From Alcanivoracaceae bacterium (GTDB lineage Bacteria > Pseudomonadota > Gammaproteobacteria > Pseudomonadales > Alcanivoracaceae), in contig PAJO01000020.1 in assembly GCA_002706085.1 (NCBI GenBank), positions 5,654 to 52,441 on the forward strand: 46,788 nucleotides of DNA. Direction: 5' to 3'. Positions 25,055 through 35,700 of the stretch are shown one piece after another. Each line of letters starts with the position of its first letter. Position 1 is the first letter of the stretch. The notes beneath the pieces were generated by a model. It ran no database searches. It saw only the letters and a list, made by a program, of their open reading frames with translations, and was not told the DNA's origin. Position numbers and translations under genes: made by a program.

Positions 25055-25720
25055 TTAAAACGCGTCGCTGACACGGGTGTTGGGCTTCATCTTGAAGTCG
25101 TCCTGCTCTACCTGGGCCGGCTTCCACGCGCGGATCGCCCAGATAAACAGACCGATCAGGAAGAAGGCACTCGGTGGCAACAGCATCATGCCATTGGTCA
25201 GGTACCAGCCACCCTCGGAAACCTTGGGCAGAATCTGGTGACCGAACAGGCTGCCGGCGCCCAGCAGTTCCCGGGTGAAACCCAGGCCCAGCAGGATCAC
25301 GGAATAGCCAAGACCGTTGCCCACACCATCCAGGAAGGACGGAATCGGCGGGTTCTTCATGGCAAACGCTTCTGCACGCCCCATCACGATACAGTTGGTG
25401 ATGATCAGCCCCACGAATACCGACAGCTGCTTGGAAATACTGTAGGCGTAGGCTTTCAGGAACTGGTCCACCACGATTACCAGCGAGGCAATAATGGTCA
25501 TCTGCACGATGATCCGGATGCTGGAAGGAATCGAGTTACGGATCGAGCTCACAAAGAAGTTCGAAAATGCCGTTACCGCGGTCAGCGCAATACACATGGT
25601 GACCGTGGTGCTCAGGTTGCTGGTAACCGCCAGCGCGGAACAGATACCCAGGATCTGCAGCGCGATGGGGTTGTTGTCGAAAATCGGACCTAACAGGATG
25701 TCCTTGGTTTTCTCCGCCAT
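25055..25720 (-). CDS. nqrD: Na(+)-translocating NADH-quinone reductase subunit D
   Basis: 221 aa, six membrane helices. Recognisable segments: [24 protein letters not shown], the first half-site [13 protein letters not shown] with a conserved Cys, and [19 protein letters not shown] with the second conserved Cys of the NqrD/NqrE iron site. It forms the central sodium-path module with NqrE. Its ATG overlaps the nqrC stop by 1 nt (TAATG), implying coupled translation. Confidence 0.97.
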   Translation of the reverse strand: MAEKTKDILLGPIFDNNPIALQILGICSALAVTSNLSTTVTMCIALTAVTAFSNFFVSSIRNSIPSSIRIIVQMTIIASLVIVVDQFLKAYAYSISKQLSVFVGLIITNCIVMGRAEAFAMKNPPIPSFLDGVGNGLGYSVILLGLGFTRELLGAGSLFGHQILPKVSEGGWYLTNGMMLLPPSAFFLIGLFIWAIRAWKPAQVEQDDFKMKPNTRVSDAF

Positions 25721-26550
25721 TACGCGTCTCCTTCCGGCTGCTCGCTGGATTCAACGGCATCAGTGGACTCAGCCACATCACCGCCACCTTGCTGCATGCG
25801 CTTCAGGTATGGGCCAAAACCGTTTTGTCCGACCCAGAATTGAAGCAGGTTGCTCACACCCTTGCTGGTCAGGGTTGCGCCGGCCAGGCCGTCTACCTTG
25901 TACTCAGCATCCGGGGTGTTTGCTTCCACGGTACCCTTGATGACCTGGATTTCCACATCACCCTGGCCGTCATAGAGTTTCTTGCCTTCCCAGAGGGCTT
26001 TCCACTTGGGGTTGTCGACTTCACCACCCAGCCCCGGGGTCTCACCGTGCTCGTAGAACCCAAGCCCGGCAACCGTGTTGGCGTCCGGCTCCAGCGCCAG
26101 GAAACCATACAGGGTCGACCACAGACCGTAACCGTGAACCGGCAGGATGATACGGCTCAGTTCACCGTTATCGCCCCGGGCCAGATATACCTCAGCCACT
26201 TTGGCCTGGCTCTTGATACCAGCGATATCTTCGTCACCGCTCAAGCGTACAGACTGCTTCGGATCCTTGGCCGCTTTACGCTGGTCATAGGATTCCGGCA
26301 TGTCGACATAGTCACCGCTGTCGATATCAACAAACTTGCGCTCAATGGTGGCGAACTGCTCGTTCACATCCTGAGACGGGTCATACATGCCTGCGGCCTG
26401 CAGGATGTTCATCCGCTTGTCGATCAGTTTGTTTTCGTTCTGCACCGGGCGCAGGCTTACCGCTGCAGTGGCAACCACCACACCGCAAACCACACACACC
26501 AGGAAGGCAACCAGCAGAGTCTTGCTGACGCTTTCGTTTTTTCCAGCCAT
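25720..26550 (-). CDS. nqrC: Na(+)-translocating NADH-quinone reductase subunit C
   Basis: 276 aa. One N-terminal membrane helix (about residues 10-30) and a large periplasmic FMN-binding domain. The flavin-accepting threonine should be T226 in [13 protein letters not shown]. The usual flavinylation motif is D-x-x-S/T-G-A-T/S; here the Ser/Thr position is Ala (D220-G-L-A-G-A-T), a small departure. [20 protein letters not shown] is a typical family block. The C-terminus adds an acidic tail of about 20 residues. Start and stop each overlap a neighbour by 1 nt. Confidence 0.97.
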   Translation of the reverse strand: MAGKNESVSKTLLVAFLVCVVCGVVVATAAVSLRPVQNENKLIDKRMNILQAAGMYDPSQDVNEQFATIERKFVDIDSGDYVDMPESYDQRKAAKDPKQSVRLSGDEDIAGIKSQAKVAEVYLARGDNGELSRIILPVHGYGLWSTLYGFLALEPDANTVAGLGFYEHGETPGLGGEVDNPKWKALWEGKKLYDGQGDVEIQVIKGTVEANTPDAEYKVDGLAGATLTSKGVSNLLQFWVGQNGFGPYLKRMQQGGGDVAESTDAVESSEQPEGDA

Positions 26551-27809
26551 TACGCTTCTCCCCCGGTACGACGCAGACGACGGCGAATGTTTGCCTGAGT
26601 GACAAAGTAGTCAATCAGCGGCGCACACAGGTTACCGAACAGAATTGCCAGCATGATGCCTTCCGGGAAGGCCGGGTTGATTACCCGGATCAGGACGGTC
26701 ATCACACCAATCAGGGCACCGAAGATGTATTTGCCCGTGTTGGTCATGGACGCAGACACCGGATCAGTGGCCATGAAGATCATGCCGAAGGCGAAACCAC
26801 CCACGCTCAGATGCCAATACCACGGCATGGAGAACATGGCGTTGGAGTCAGAACCGATGACATTGAACAGGGCTGACATACCCACCATGCCCAGAAACAC
26901 ACCCAGCACAATGCGCCAGGAGGCAATCTTGGTCATCAGCAGGGCCGCACCACCAATCAGGATGGCCAGGGTAGACGTTTCACCGATACTGCCCTGGATG
27001 TTACCCAGGAAGGTGTTCATCCAGCTCAGGCTGGCGGTCGCCGCAGCGGCGCCTTCCGTGAGGGCGTTGCCGGTCAGAGAAGCGGCGTAGTCCAGGTGGC
27101 CAGAGGCAGCCAGGGACAAGGAGGTGGCACCAGAGAAGTTGTCCACCGCGGTCCAGACCGTATCCCCGGACATCTGCGCCGGGTAAGCGAAGTACAGGAA
27201 GGCACGGCCAACCAGCGCCGGGTTGAGGAAGTTTTTGCCGGTTCCACCGAACACTTCCTTACCAATCACGACACCGAAGGAAATCCCCAGGAATACCTGC
27301 CACAACGGAATGGACGGCGGCAGAATCAGGGTGAACAGGATACCGGTAACGAAGAAGCCTTCGTTAACCTCATGGCCGCGCTTCCACGCGAACAGGCCTT
27401 CCCAGATAAACCCGCCCAGGTACACGGTAATCAGGATAGGCACATAGTAAACCGCACCATGCAGCACATTGGCCCAGATGCTGGCAGGGTCAAAACCCGT
27501 CAGGGCAGCCACCAGATCACTGCGCCAGCCGCCCAGCGGATCGGCACCGAATTCGGCAATCTGCAGGTTGGCTTGATAGCCGGTATTCCACAGCCCGAAC
27601 AGAATCGCCGGGAAGGTGCAGAACCACACCGTCATCATGATGCGCTTGAGGTCGAGACCATCACGTACGTGAGCTGCAGTCCGGGTTACTGAATCCGGGC
27701 TGTACAGCATGGTGTCGAACATTTCGTAGAAGGTGTAAAACTTCTCGTACTTGCCGCCCTCATGGAAATGCGGAGCGACTTTCTTGTCCAGATAGTTTCT
27801 CAGGCCCAT
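26550..27809 (-). CDS. nqrB: Na(+)-translocating NADH-quinone reductase subunit B
   Basis: 419 aa polytopic subunit with about ten helices; binds riboflavin and covalent FMN and forms much of the sodium channel. The FMN attachment motif [10 protein letters not shown] is intact with T229 as acceptor, a substrate of the ApbE encoded downstream. The N-terminal cytoplasmic segment, with [19 protein letters not shown], is characteristic. The [22 protein letters not shown] block and the run [20 protein letters not shown] are strongly conserved. It lies 2 nt behind nqrA and overlaps nqrC by 1 nt. Confidence 0.97.
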   Translation of the reverse strand: MGLRNYLDKKVAPHFHEGGKYEKFYTFYEMFDTMLYSPDSVTRTAAHVRDGLDLKRIMMTVWFCTFPAILFGLWNTGYQANLQIAEFGADPLGGWRSDLVAALTGFDPASIWANVLHGAVYYVPILITVYLGGFIWEGLFAWKRGHEVNEGFFVTGILFTLILPPSIPLWQVFLGISFGVVIGKEVFGGTGKNFLNPALVGRAFLYFAYPAQMSGDTVWTAVDNFSGATSLSLAASGHLDYAASLTGNALTEGAAAATASLSWMNTFLGNIQGSIGETSTLAILIGGAALLMTKIASWRIVLGVFLGMVGMSALFNVIGSDSNAMFSMPWYWHLSVGGFAFGMIFMATDPVSASMTNTGKYIFGALIGVMTVLIRVINPAFPEGIMLAILFGNLCAPLIDYFVTQANIRRRLRRTGGEA

Positions 27810-27811
27810 GC

Positions 27812-29158
27812 TCAGCCCTCCGCTTCAATAGTGGTGAGGTTGTCGCGCAGGATCGGACCGTACTCGTATTTACCCGGGCACACGAAGGTGCACAGGGCCA
27901 GGTCTTCTTCCAGCAGCTCCAGAGCACCCAGTGCGACCGCGCTGTCGGCATCACCGACAATCAGGGCACGCAACAACTGGGTCGGCAGCACATCCAGCGG
28001 CATCACTTCTTCATACGCCCCCACTGGCACCATGGCACGCTCGGAACCGTTGGTGGTGGTGGTAAAGTTGAAGCGCTTGCCCGGCATCAGCTTGGACAGG
28101 TAGATATTCATCACCGAGAAACGGTTGGTACCGGGGGAGATGTAACCCAGCAGCTCACGTTCGTGGCCTTCTTTCAGCGCCGTCAGCTGATTGGTGGAGC
28201 GGCTCAGCCAGGCCAGCGGGCCACGAGCGTTGTGTCCACTGAACACAGAGCCGGAAATCAGGCGATTATCACCGTCTTTCAGTTCACCCTGGGTGAAATC
28301 TTCCACATTGGCACCCACTCGGGTACGCAGCAGACGCGGCGTCTTGGCCTGCGGGCCGGCCAGAGCAACCACGCGATCGCTATAGATCTTGCCTTCGGTG
28401 AACAGCTTGCCGATGGCGATCACGTCCTGGTAGGCGAGAGACCAGACGGTCTTGTTCATGCCGACCGGGTCCAGGAAATGGATCTGGGTTCCCACATTGC
28501 CAGCCGGGTGCTTACCGGCGAAGGTCTCTTCGCGCACCTGGCCACCAGCGAAACTGGGCAGATCGGTTTTGGGACCGCGGCAAACCCATACCGGGCCATC
28601 GGTGAGACGGCTCAGTACAGACAGGCCATCACGGAACGCCTGCTCGTTTTCCTTGATGACCACCGCCGGCTCTTGCGCCAGGGGGTTGGTATCGAGAACG
28701 GAAACGAAAATGGAGTTGGGGGTAGAATCCAGCGCTGGCACCTTGCCAAAGGGGCGAGTACGCAGCAAAGTCCATTCACCGGAGTCCACCAGCTGCTGCT
28801 GAACCGCGGCACGATCCAGACTGGAAAGCTGGTCGGCACTGTAGGCGGTAAAGGAAACGTCCTCTTCCTGTTCAGCCACTTCAATCACGACGGATTGCAG
28901 AATGCGTTTGTGACCGCGATTGATGGCGATCACCTTGCCTGCGGCAGGAGCGGTGTACTTCACACCGTCGGTCTTCTTGTCCGTGAAGAGGATCTGGCCT
29001 TTTTTGACCATATCGCCTTCGCGCACTTCCATGGTGGGTTTCATGCCCACGTAGTCACCGCCGAGCACGGCAACAGAACGAACCTGGTGACCTTCCTCAA
29101 TCGACTGGCGCGGCGCACCAGTGATGGGCAGATCCAGGCCCTTCCTGATTTTAATCAT
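27812..29158 (-). CDS. nqrA: Na(+)-translocating NADH-quinone reductase subunit A
   Basis: 448 aa peripheral cytoplasmic subunit, linked to quinone binding. It opens [20 protein letters not shown]; other family blocks include [20 protein letters not shown] (lipoyl-like fold), [19 protein letters not shown] and [18 protein letters not shown] near the C-terminus, where the cysteine lies in the usual place. First gene of nqrABCDEF. The ATG at 29158 is preceded by a weak GGGCGAG. A sigma-70-like -10 box lies about 135 nt upstream, leaving a long leader with GC-rich inverted segments. Confidence 0.97.
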   Translation of the reverse strand: MIKIRKGLDLPITGAPRQSIEEGHQVRSVAVLGGDYVGMKPTMEVREGDMVKKGQILFTDKKTDGVKYTAPAAGKVIAINRGHKRILQSVVIEVAEQEEDVSFTAYSADQLSSLDRAAVQQQLVDSGEWTLLRTRPFGKVPALDSTPNSIFVSVLDTNPLAQEPAVVIKENEQAFRDGLSVLSRLTDGPVWVCRGPKTDLPSFAGGQVREETFAGKHPAGNVGTQIHFLDPVGMNKTVWSLAYQDVIAIGKLFTEGKIYSDRVVALAGPQAKTPRLLRTRVGANVEDFTQGELKDGDNRLISGSVFSGHNARGPLAWLSRSTNQLTALKEGHERELLGYISPGTNRFSVMNIYLSKLMPGKRFNFTTTTNGSERAMVPVGAYEEVMPLDVLPTQLLRALIVGDADSAVALGALELLEEDLALCTFVCPGKYEYGPILRDNLTTIEAEG

Positions 29159-29292
29159 AGTTACTCGCCCACGTTGCGTGTTGCTGAAGTCGAGGCAAAC
29201 CCTCCGAAAATGCCCTGAACTCAGGGAATTACCGGGGATTCACGCAAAATCCGGAATTTGCACTTGGGAGCCGGCCGGAGCCGGCGGCGCAT

Positions 29293-29321
29293 ATTATAAA
29301 GAGGCGCCACTCCATTCGCCA
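29293..29321 (-). promoter_or_regulatory. Probable nqr operon promoter
   Basis: On the minus strand, a perfect TATAAT (29293-29298), a 17 nt spacer and a weak -35 TGGCGA (29316-29321). Transcription would start about 130 nt before nqrA. The leader then contains overlapping GCCGGCTCC repeats that could form a hairpin. Upstream, TCGCACC-ATGCA-GGTGCGA (about 29349-29367) is a 7 bp inverted repeat that could bind a regulator. Confidence 0.5.
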
Positions 29322-29406
29322 GAGGCTTGAAGGCCGACTTTTGTCGCATCGCACCATGCAGGTGCGATATTGATGCACCATGCTGACACTTTTCTCTGGC
29401 CGAAAA

Positions 29407-29429
29407 AAAGCCCGCGCTGAGCGGGCTTT
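29407..29429 (-). terminator. Rho-independent terminator of gap
   Basis: Stem AAAGCCCGC / GCGGGCTTT with loop GCTGA, 17 nt behind the gap stop codon. On the minus strand it is followed by a T-run (seven A's at 29403-29409 on the plus strand). It isolates gap from the nqr promoter downstream. Confidence 0.9.
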
Positions 29430-29446
29430 CTCTCAAACTGACGTCA

Positions 29447-30886
29447 TCAGTCCTTCGGATACGCCGGGAATTCGACCCCGGAGATCTGCTGGAGGATACG
29501 CAGTACCTGACAGCTGTAGCCGAATTCGTTGTCGTACCACACGTACAACACACAGTGACGACCGTTAACGATGGTGGCTTCCGCATCGATCACGGAGGCG
29601 TGACGGGAGCCCACGAAGTCGGTAGAAACCGCATCCGGACTGCTCACGAAATCCACCTGGCGCTGCAGCGGAGAGTGCAGGCTGACCCAGCGCAGGTATT
29701 CGTTCAGCTCTTCCAGGCTGGTTTCCTTCTCCAGAGTCAGATTCAGGATCGCCATGGAGACGTTCGGGGTAGGAACGCGAATGGAGTTACCGGTCAGCTT
29801 GCCCTTCAGGGACGGCAGCGCCTTGGCAGCAGCGGTCGCCGCACCGGTCTCGGTGAGCACCATGTTCAACGGAGCCGCACGGCCACGACGGGGGCCCTTA
29901 TGGAAGTTATCGAGCAGGTTCTGGTCGTTGGTGTAGGAATGCACCGTCTCAACGTGGCCAAACTCGATACCGAACTTGTCTTCGATTGCCTTGAGCGGCG
30001 GCACGATGGCGTTGGTGGTACAGCTGGCCGCAGAGATGATCTTGTCGCTGTCTTCGATGATGTTGTTGTTCACGCCGTGAACAATGTTTTTCATATCACC
30101 TTTGCCTGGCGCCGTCAGCATCACGCGAGACACACCCGGACGGTTCAGGTGCTGGGACAGACCATCCACATCACGCCACTTACCGGTGTTGTCGATCACC
30201 ACGGCATTGTTGATGCCGTACTGGGTGTAATCGATGGTGTTGGGATCGTTGGAGTAGATCACCTTAATGAAATTGCCGTTGGCGATGATGGCATTTTCTT
30301 CTTCGTCGACAGCGATGGTACCGGCGAACGGGCCGTGAACGGAGTCACGACGCAGCAAGCTGGCGCGCTTCTGCAGGTCGCCCTTGCCAGATTCACGCAC
30401 CACGATCGCTTTCAGGCGCAGCCCGTTACCGGACCCCACTTTCTCGATCAGCAGACGAGCCAGAATACGGCCGATACGGCCAAAGCCGTAGAGCACCACA
30501 TCGGTGGGCTCAGGCATTCCGCCCTTGTTGCTGGTCGCTTCGGCCAGCTCTGCGCGCACATACTCTTCAATAGACAGGCCGCGATTGTCTTTTTTGTACT
30601 CTACCGCCAACTTGCCGATATCAATGCGGCAGGGGCCCAGGTCGAGCTTGGCAACTTCCTGAAGCACCGGGAAAGTGTCAACAACAGACAGCTCGGAATC
30701 TTCAATCTGCTTGACGAAACGGTGTGCCTTCAGGATCTGGATAACAGACTTGTTGACCAGGGAACGGCTGTAAACGGTGGTGGTGACGTTCTTTTCGCGC
30801 TGCAGGCGGCCAATCATGGGAATCATGGCTTCTGCGATTTCCTCGCGATTCTTCCAGCGTCCGAAATGGTCTTCCAGTTTGCTCAC
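29447..30886 (-). CDS. gap: Glyceraldehyde-3-phosphate dehydrogenase, N-terminally extended type
   Basis: 479 aa, against about 335 for classical GAPDH. Residues 1-125 are an extra, mostly helical domain (KNREEIAEAMIPMIGRLQRE). The NAD-binding fold starts at VVLYGFGRIGRILAR near residue 129, the catalytic cysteine is C289 in SAASCTTNAIVP, and HSYTNDQNLLD and FGYSCQVLRI are standard GAPDH blocks. RIAPTPNVS-like RVPTPNVSMAILNL is also present. This extended form is known from Pseudomonas beside mfd and the nqr region and is thought to serve gluconeogenesis. It is transcribed alone, with its own promoter and terminator. Confidence 0.95.
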   Translation of the reverse strand: MSKLEDHFGRWKNREEIAEAMIPMIGRLQREKNVTTTVYSRSLVNKSVIQILKAHRFVKQIEDSELSVVDTFPVLQEVAKLDLGPCRIDIGKLAVEYKKDNRGLSIEEYVRAELAEATSNKGGMPEPTDVVLYGFGRIGRILARLLIEKVGSGNGLRLKAIVVRESGKGDLQKRASLLRRDSVHGPFAGTIAVDEEENAIIANGNFIKVIYSNDPNTIDYTQYGINNAVVIDNTGKWRDVDGLSQHLNRPGVSRVMLTAPGKGDMKNIVHGVNNNIIEDSDKIISAASCTTNAIVPPLKAIEDKFGIEFGHVETVHSYTNDQNLLDNFHKGPRRGRAAPLNMVLTETGAATAAAKALPSLKGKLTGNSIRVPTPNVSMAILNLTLEKETSLEELNEYLRWVSLHSPLQRQVDFVSSPDAVSTDFVGSRHASVIDAEATIVNGRHCVLYVWYDNEFGYSCQVLRILQQISGVEFPAYPKD

Positions 30887-30986
30887 GGAGATGCCCCTCT
30901 CAGTTTGGGTTCAGGTGACGGAAACCGTGGAATGGCTCTAGATGCCCGGTTTCAGCGGTCAGCCAGCGGTGGAGTTTGGGGCGCGA

Positions 30987-31015
30987 ATGATACTGCCAAA
31001 TGCGGGGTTTATCCA
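30987..31015 (-). promoter_or_regulatory. Probable gap promoter
   Basis: On the minus strand, TGGATA (31010-31015), a 17 nt spacer and TATCAT (30987-30992), about 100 nt before the gap ATG. Match to the sigma-70 consensus is moderate. Confidence 0.45.
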
Positions 31016-31105
31016 CCCGGGTACAGCAAAGCGACTGACTGTATAAGCGCGGCCGCTGTGACGGCATGGCAAACCCGGGCTCAAAGACCGGGGACAGCAT
31101 GAACA

Positions 31106-31687
31106 TTACATCAGAGCCTGAGCCACTTTGGCCTGCAATGCGGGCACCACTTCGTCTTCGAACCAGGGGCGCTGGCGCAACCACAGACGATTACGGGGGC
31201 TGGGGTGTGGTAGCGGGAAGTAACCGTGCGCTAGCGCCCGGCGGTATTCCCGTACGTTATCAGTCAGCGACTTGCCGCGCTCCGGCAGGTAGTAACGCTG
31301 GGCGTACTGCCCCACCAGCAGGGTAAGTCTGATCTCGGGTAATTCCGCCAGCAAAAGTTCATGCCACTGCGGCGCACATTCTGGACGCGGCGGCAGATCG
31401 CCCCCCTTTCCCCGACCGGGATAACAAAACCCCATAGGGATGATCGCGATGCGGCGCTCGTCATAAAAGGCGGCTTTATCCAGTTGCAACCAATCCCGCA
31501 ACCGGTCCCCGGAGGGATCATTCCAGGGAATCCCGCTCTCGTGTACCCGGGTACCGGGCGCCTGGCCAACAATCAATAACCGGGCGCTCTCTCCTGCCTG
31601 CACCACCGGCCGCGGGCCCAGCGGCAAGTGCGGCTCGCACAGGCGGCAAGCGCGCACCTCTTCCAGTAATGGCAGTAGCCGGTTCAT
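31106..31687 (-). CDS. Uracil-DNA glycosylase family protein, probable 4Fe-4S type
   Basis: 193 aa. Motif A is GQAPGTRVHESGIPWNDPSG (residues 41-60) and motif B is HPSPRNRLWLRQRPWF in the C-terminal third, both diagnostic for the UDG superfamily. Four cysteines are arranged C14-x2-C17 ... C88-x15-C104, which fits the iron-sulfur cluster ligands of family 4/5-like UDGs. It removes uracil or related damaged bases to start base-excision repair; exact substrate is uncertain. Its ATG overlaps the tesB stop (ATGA), so the two are translated together. Confidence 0.9.
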   Translation of the reverse strand: MNRLLPLLEEVRACRLCEPHLPLGPRPVVQAGESARLLIVGQAPGTRVHESGIPWNDPSGDRLRDWLQLDKAAFYDERRIAIIPMGFCYPGRGKGGDLPPRPECAPQWHELLLAELPEIRLTLLVGQYAQRYYLPERGKSLTDNVREYRRALAHGYFPLPHPSPRNRLWLRQRPWFEDEVVPALQAKVAQALM

Positions 31688-32562
31688 TCCGCCGGACTGT
31701 CAGACCGGTGCAATCGAATCAACCCTTCCTGAGCCACCGACGCCACCAGGGTGCCATCCTGACGGTAGATGGAACCAAAGTTCATCCCGCGGGAACCTCC
31801 GGCGAAGGGGCTGTCACTGCGATACAGCAGCCACTCATCAATTTTGAAGTCATTGTGGAACCACATGGCGTGGTCAATGCTTGCGCACTGCACATTGGGC
31901 TGCCAGAAATTCATGCCATGGGGCAGCATGGCTGTGCCCATCAGGCCAAAATCCGAACAATAGGCCAACAACGCCCGGTGCGTCATGGGATTGGCGTCTA
32001 CCTTGTCCACGACACGGAACCAGACTTCCCTGACCGGCGCTTTGGGGTCGGGGGAAATGGGGTCTTTCGGCGTGACCGGGCGAAATTCTACCGGTCGCTC
32101 GGTAAGGAAGTCCTTTCGATACTGCTCCGGGAGACGCTCCACCAACTTGATCCGAATCGCCTCGTCACTCTCCAGCCCCTCCGGGCCCGGCACCTCAGGC
32201 ATGTCAGCCTGATGGGATGCCCCCTCCTCCACTACTTGATACGAGGACGCCAGCGAAAAGATCGGTCGGCCATGCTGGATGGCATTCACCCGCCGGGTGG
32301 TAAAACTCTTGCCATCACGAATCCGGTCCACGTCGTAGACGATGGGCGCATTAAAATCCCCCGGCCGCAGGAAATAGGCATGCAGGGAGTGCACCGGGCG
32401 CTCTTCCGGCACGGTCCGTGACGCCGCCAACAGAGCCTGCCCGGCCACCAGCCCGCCAAACACACTACGTTGGCCATTGGCCTGGCTCTGGCCACGAAAG
32501 AGGTTGTTCTCGAGTTGCTCCAGATCAAACAGATCCATCAGCTCCCGGACAGCTGTATTCAT
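31684..32562 (-). CDS. tesB: Acyl-CoA thioesterase II
   Basis: Hydrolyses medium- and long-chain acyl-CoA to free acid and CoA. 292 aa from the ATG at 32562, which has GAGG 7 nt upstream; a TTG two codons earlier is in frame but unnecessary. It has the double hot-dog layout of TesB: LFRGQSQANGQRSVFGGLVA near the start, HSLHAYFLRPGDFNAPIVYD, and ASIDHAMWFHNDFKIDEWLL with the catalytic aspartate in the second domain. It is divergent from mfd over a 166 nt region and translationally coupled to the UDG gene. Confidence 0.95.
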   Translation of the reverse strand: MNTAVRELMDLFDLEQLENNLFRGQSQANGQRSVFGGLVAGQALLAASRTVPEERPVHSLHAYFLRPGDFNAPIVYDVDRIRDGKSFTTRRVNAIQHGRPIFSLASSYQVVEEGASHQADMPEVPGPEGLESDEAIRIKLVERLPEQYRKDFLTERPVEFRPVTPKDPISPDPKAPVREVWFRVVDKVDANPMTHRALLAYCSDFGLMGTAMLPHGMNFWQPNVQCASIDHAMWFHNDFKIDEWLLYRSDSPFAGGSRGMNFGSIYRQDGTLVASVAQEGLIRLHRSDSPAE

Positions 32563-32728
32563 ACCCAATCCTCAGCGCAAACTAATCAGTACCACCATGT
32601 TACCCCCGCACCCGTGCAGGTTCACCCGTTGACACGCCCCTCCATCTGCCCATGGCAATGGCCGGATGTCGGCCGCACCGCTACAATACGCCGCCTGAAA
32701 CCCAAGCCAAGGCAGGAACCGGGCCCGA

Positions 32729-35700
32729 ATGAAGTTACTCCCCGACAGCAACCTTTTTCCCTCTGGACGAGAGCACTATAAAGACTGGGCCGGGCTCACT
32801 GCCGGCAGCATGGCCGCGGTGCTGGCCGAACTGGCGCGCAGCCAGGATCACCTGTTTGTGGTGCTGGCCCCCAACAGTAGTCGCGCCCAGCAGCTGACGG
32901 ACTCCCTCAGCTTTTACCTGACCGGCAGCAACACGCCGGTGATGCTGTTCCCGGACTGGGAAACCCTGCCCTACGACCACTTCAGCCCCCACCAGGACAT
33001 TGTCAGCGACCGGATCCGGGTATTGCACCAACTGCCTACCACCCACAAGGGCATCCTGGTGGTCCCGGTCAATACCCTGATGCAGCGTCTGGCGCCGCCG
33101 CTTCACATCACTGGCAACAGTTTCCTGCTCAAGGTCGGCGACGTATTTGATATGGACGCCACCCGCGAACGGCTGGTGGCGTGTGGCTACCGTCAGCGCG
33201 ATAACGTCTACGAGCACGGCGAATTCGCGGTGCGCGGTGCCATCATGGATATCTACCCCATGGGCGCCGAGCAGCCATTTCGCATCGAGCTGTTTGATGA
33301 CGAAATTGAATCGTTGCGCCTGTTCGATGCCGAAAGCCAGCGCTCCACCGGCAAGGTCGAGGACATCACCCTGTTACCGGCGGCGGAATTCCCGCTCAGT
33401 GCCGAAGGCATTGCCCGTTTCCGCAGCAACTTCCGTGACACCTTCGATGTGGACACCCGCCACGTGCCCCTTTACCAGGATGTCACCGACGGGTTGGCCG
33501 CCCCGGGGCTGGAGTATTACTTGCCCTTGTTCTTCGAACACATGGCCACGCTGTTCGATTACCTGCCCGATGACGTAAAGCTGGTCGAAATGGCCGATTG
33601 CCAACCGGCCATTGAACATTTCTGGGACGACGTAGAACAACGCTATGAATCGCGCCGCCATGACATTCACCGCCCGATCATGACCCCCTGGCAGCTGTAT
33701 CTTCGCCAGGAAGAGCTGGGCGCAGCCCTCAAGCGTCACCCACGGGCCCGCCAGGCCAGTAGCGCAGCGCCTGCCGACAGCAATGCCATCGCCTTTGATG
33801 TGGCACCCATGCCGGCACTGACCGCCGACGTGCGCGCCAGCAACCCCCTGGCCCTGCTGCACACCTTCTCTGACGCCCATCCAGACACCCATATCCTGAT
33901 CTGTGCGGAAACCGCCGGCCGCCGCGAAGCCCTGCTGGAGCTGATGCAGAAAATCCGCATCCAGCCAGTGATGAAAGACAACTGGCCAGACTTCATTGCC
34001 GAGCCCGCCCGCTGGAGCCTGACCCGCGGTGAGCTGGATGCCGGCTTTTATGCACCGGAACACCAGCTGCTGGTGGTCACCGAGAACGACCTCTACGGCG
34101 AGCGGGTACTGCAACGCCGACGCCGCAAATCCAGCAGCGATGACGGCGCCGCCGAGCAAGCCTTCCGCTCTCTGGGTGAACTCACAGTGGGCTCCCCGGT
34201 GGTGCACCTTGAGCACGGGGTCGGTCGCTACCTGGGCCTGACCCACATGGAAGTGGACCGCCAGCAACACGAGTTCCTGTTGCTGGAATACCAGGGCGGC
34301 GACAAGCTGTATGTGCCGGTGTCATCCCTGCACCTGATCAGCCGGTACGGCGGTGGCGACACGGCACCGCTGAATAGACTCGGTACCGAGCAGTGGAGCA
34401 AGGCGCGCCAGAAAGCCGCCGAGAAGATCCACGACGTGGCCGCCGAACTGCTCAACACCTACGCCCGCCGAGAAGCACGCGAAGGCAAGCAGTTCGATGT
34501 GGACATGAACGACTACGAGCGCTTCAGCGCCGGCTTCCCCTTCGAGGAAACGCCGGATCAGCAAGCGGCCATCGCCTCGGTGATCGCCGACATGCAGTCC
34601 AGCAACCCCATGGACCGACTGGTCTGTGGCGACGTGGGCTTCGGCAAGACCGAAGTAGCCATGCGCGCCGCCTTCGTCGCGGTGGAAAACCAGACTCAGG
34701 TGGCGGTGCTGGTGCCCACCACCCTGCTCGCCCAGCAACACTACGAATCCTTTACTGACCGCTTTGCCGACTGGCCGGTGAATATCGAGGTGCTGTCCCG
34801 TTTCCGCAGTGCCAAGGAAAAAACCCAGGTACTGCAACGGCTGAAGGAAGGCAAAGTCGATATTCTGGTGGGCACCCACCAGCTGCTGCAGGAAACCGTA
34901 GCGTTCGACAATCTCGGGCTGATCATTGTGGATGAAGAGCACCGCTTTGGGGTGCGCCACAAAGAGCGCCTGAAACAGATGCGCGCCGAATGCGACATCC
35001 TTACCCTCACCGCTACCCCCATTCCGCGCACCCTGAACATGGCCATGAGCGGCATGCGGGATATTTCCATCATCGCCACGCCGCCACAAAAACGCCTGTC
35101 GGTGAAAACCTTTGTGCAACAGCACAATGACACCGCCATCAAGGAAGCCCTGCTCCGGGAGCTGTTACGCGGTGGGCAGGTGTACTACCTGCACAACGAC
35201 ATCGACACCATGGAGAAGACGGCGGAAGACATCCGCAAGCTGGTGCCGGATGCCCGCGTTGGCATTGCCCATGGACAAATGCGCGAGCGGGAACTGGAAG
35301 CGGTGATGAGCGACTTCTACCACCGTCGCTTCAATGTGCTGGTGTGTACCACCATTGTGGAAACCGGCATCGACGTGCCCAGTGCCAACACCATCATTAT
35401 CGACCGGGCCGACAAGTTGGGCCTGGCCCAGCTGCATCAGCTGCGTGGCCGGGTCGGCCGCAGCCACCACCAGGCCTATGCCTACCTGATCACCCCCAGC
35501 CCCAAGGTGATGACCAAGGACGCCCTCAAGCGTCTGGAAGCCATCGAACAGGCCACCGATCTGGGTGCCGGTTTCATGCTCGCCAGCCAGGATCTGGAAA
35601 TCCGTGGCGCTGGTGAACTGCTCGGCGAAGAACAGCACGGCAATATCGAAACCATTGGCTTTAGCCTCTACATGGAAATGCTGGAGCAAGCAGTGGAAGC

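Noticed and set aside
29555-31102. 515-codon plus-strand frame opposite gap
   Set aside because: The catalytic Cys and Rossmann motifs of GAPDH are on the minus strand; the plus-strand product looks random and His/Val-rich as antisense frames do.
32631-32660. TTGACA upstream of mfd as a -35 box
   Set aside because: No acceptable -10 sequence lies 16-18 nt downstream, so I did not call a promoter there.
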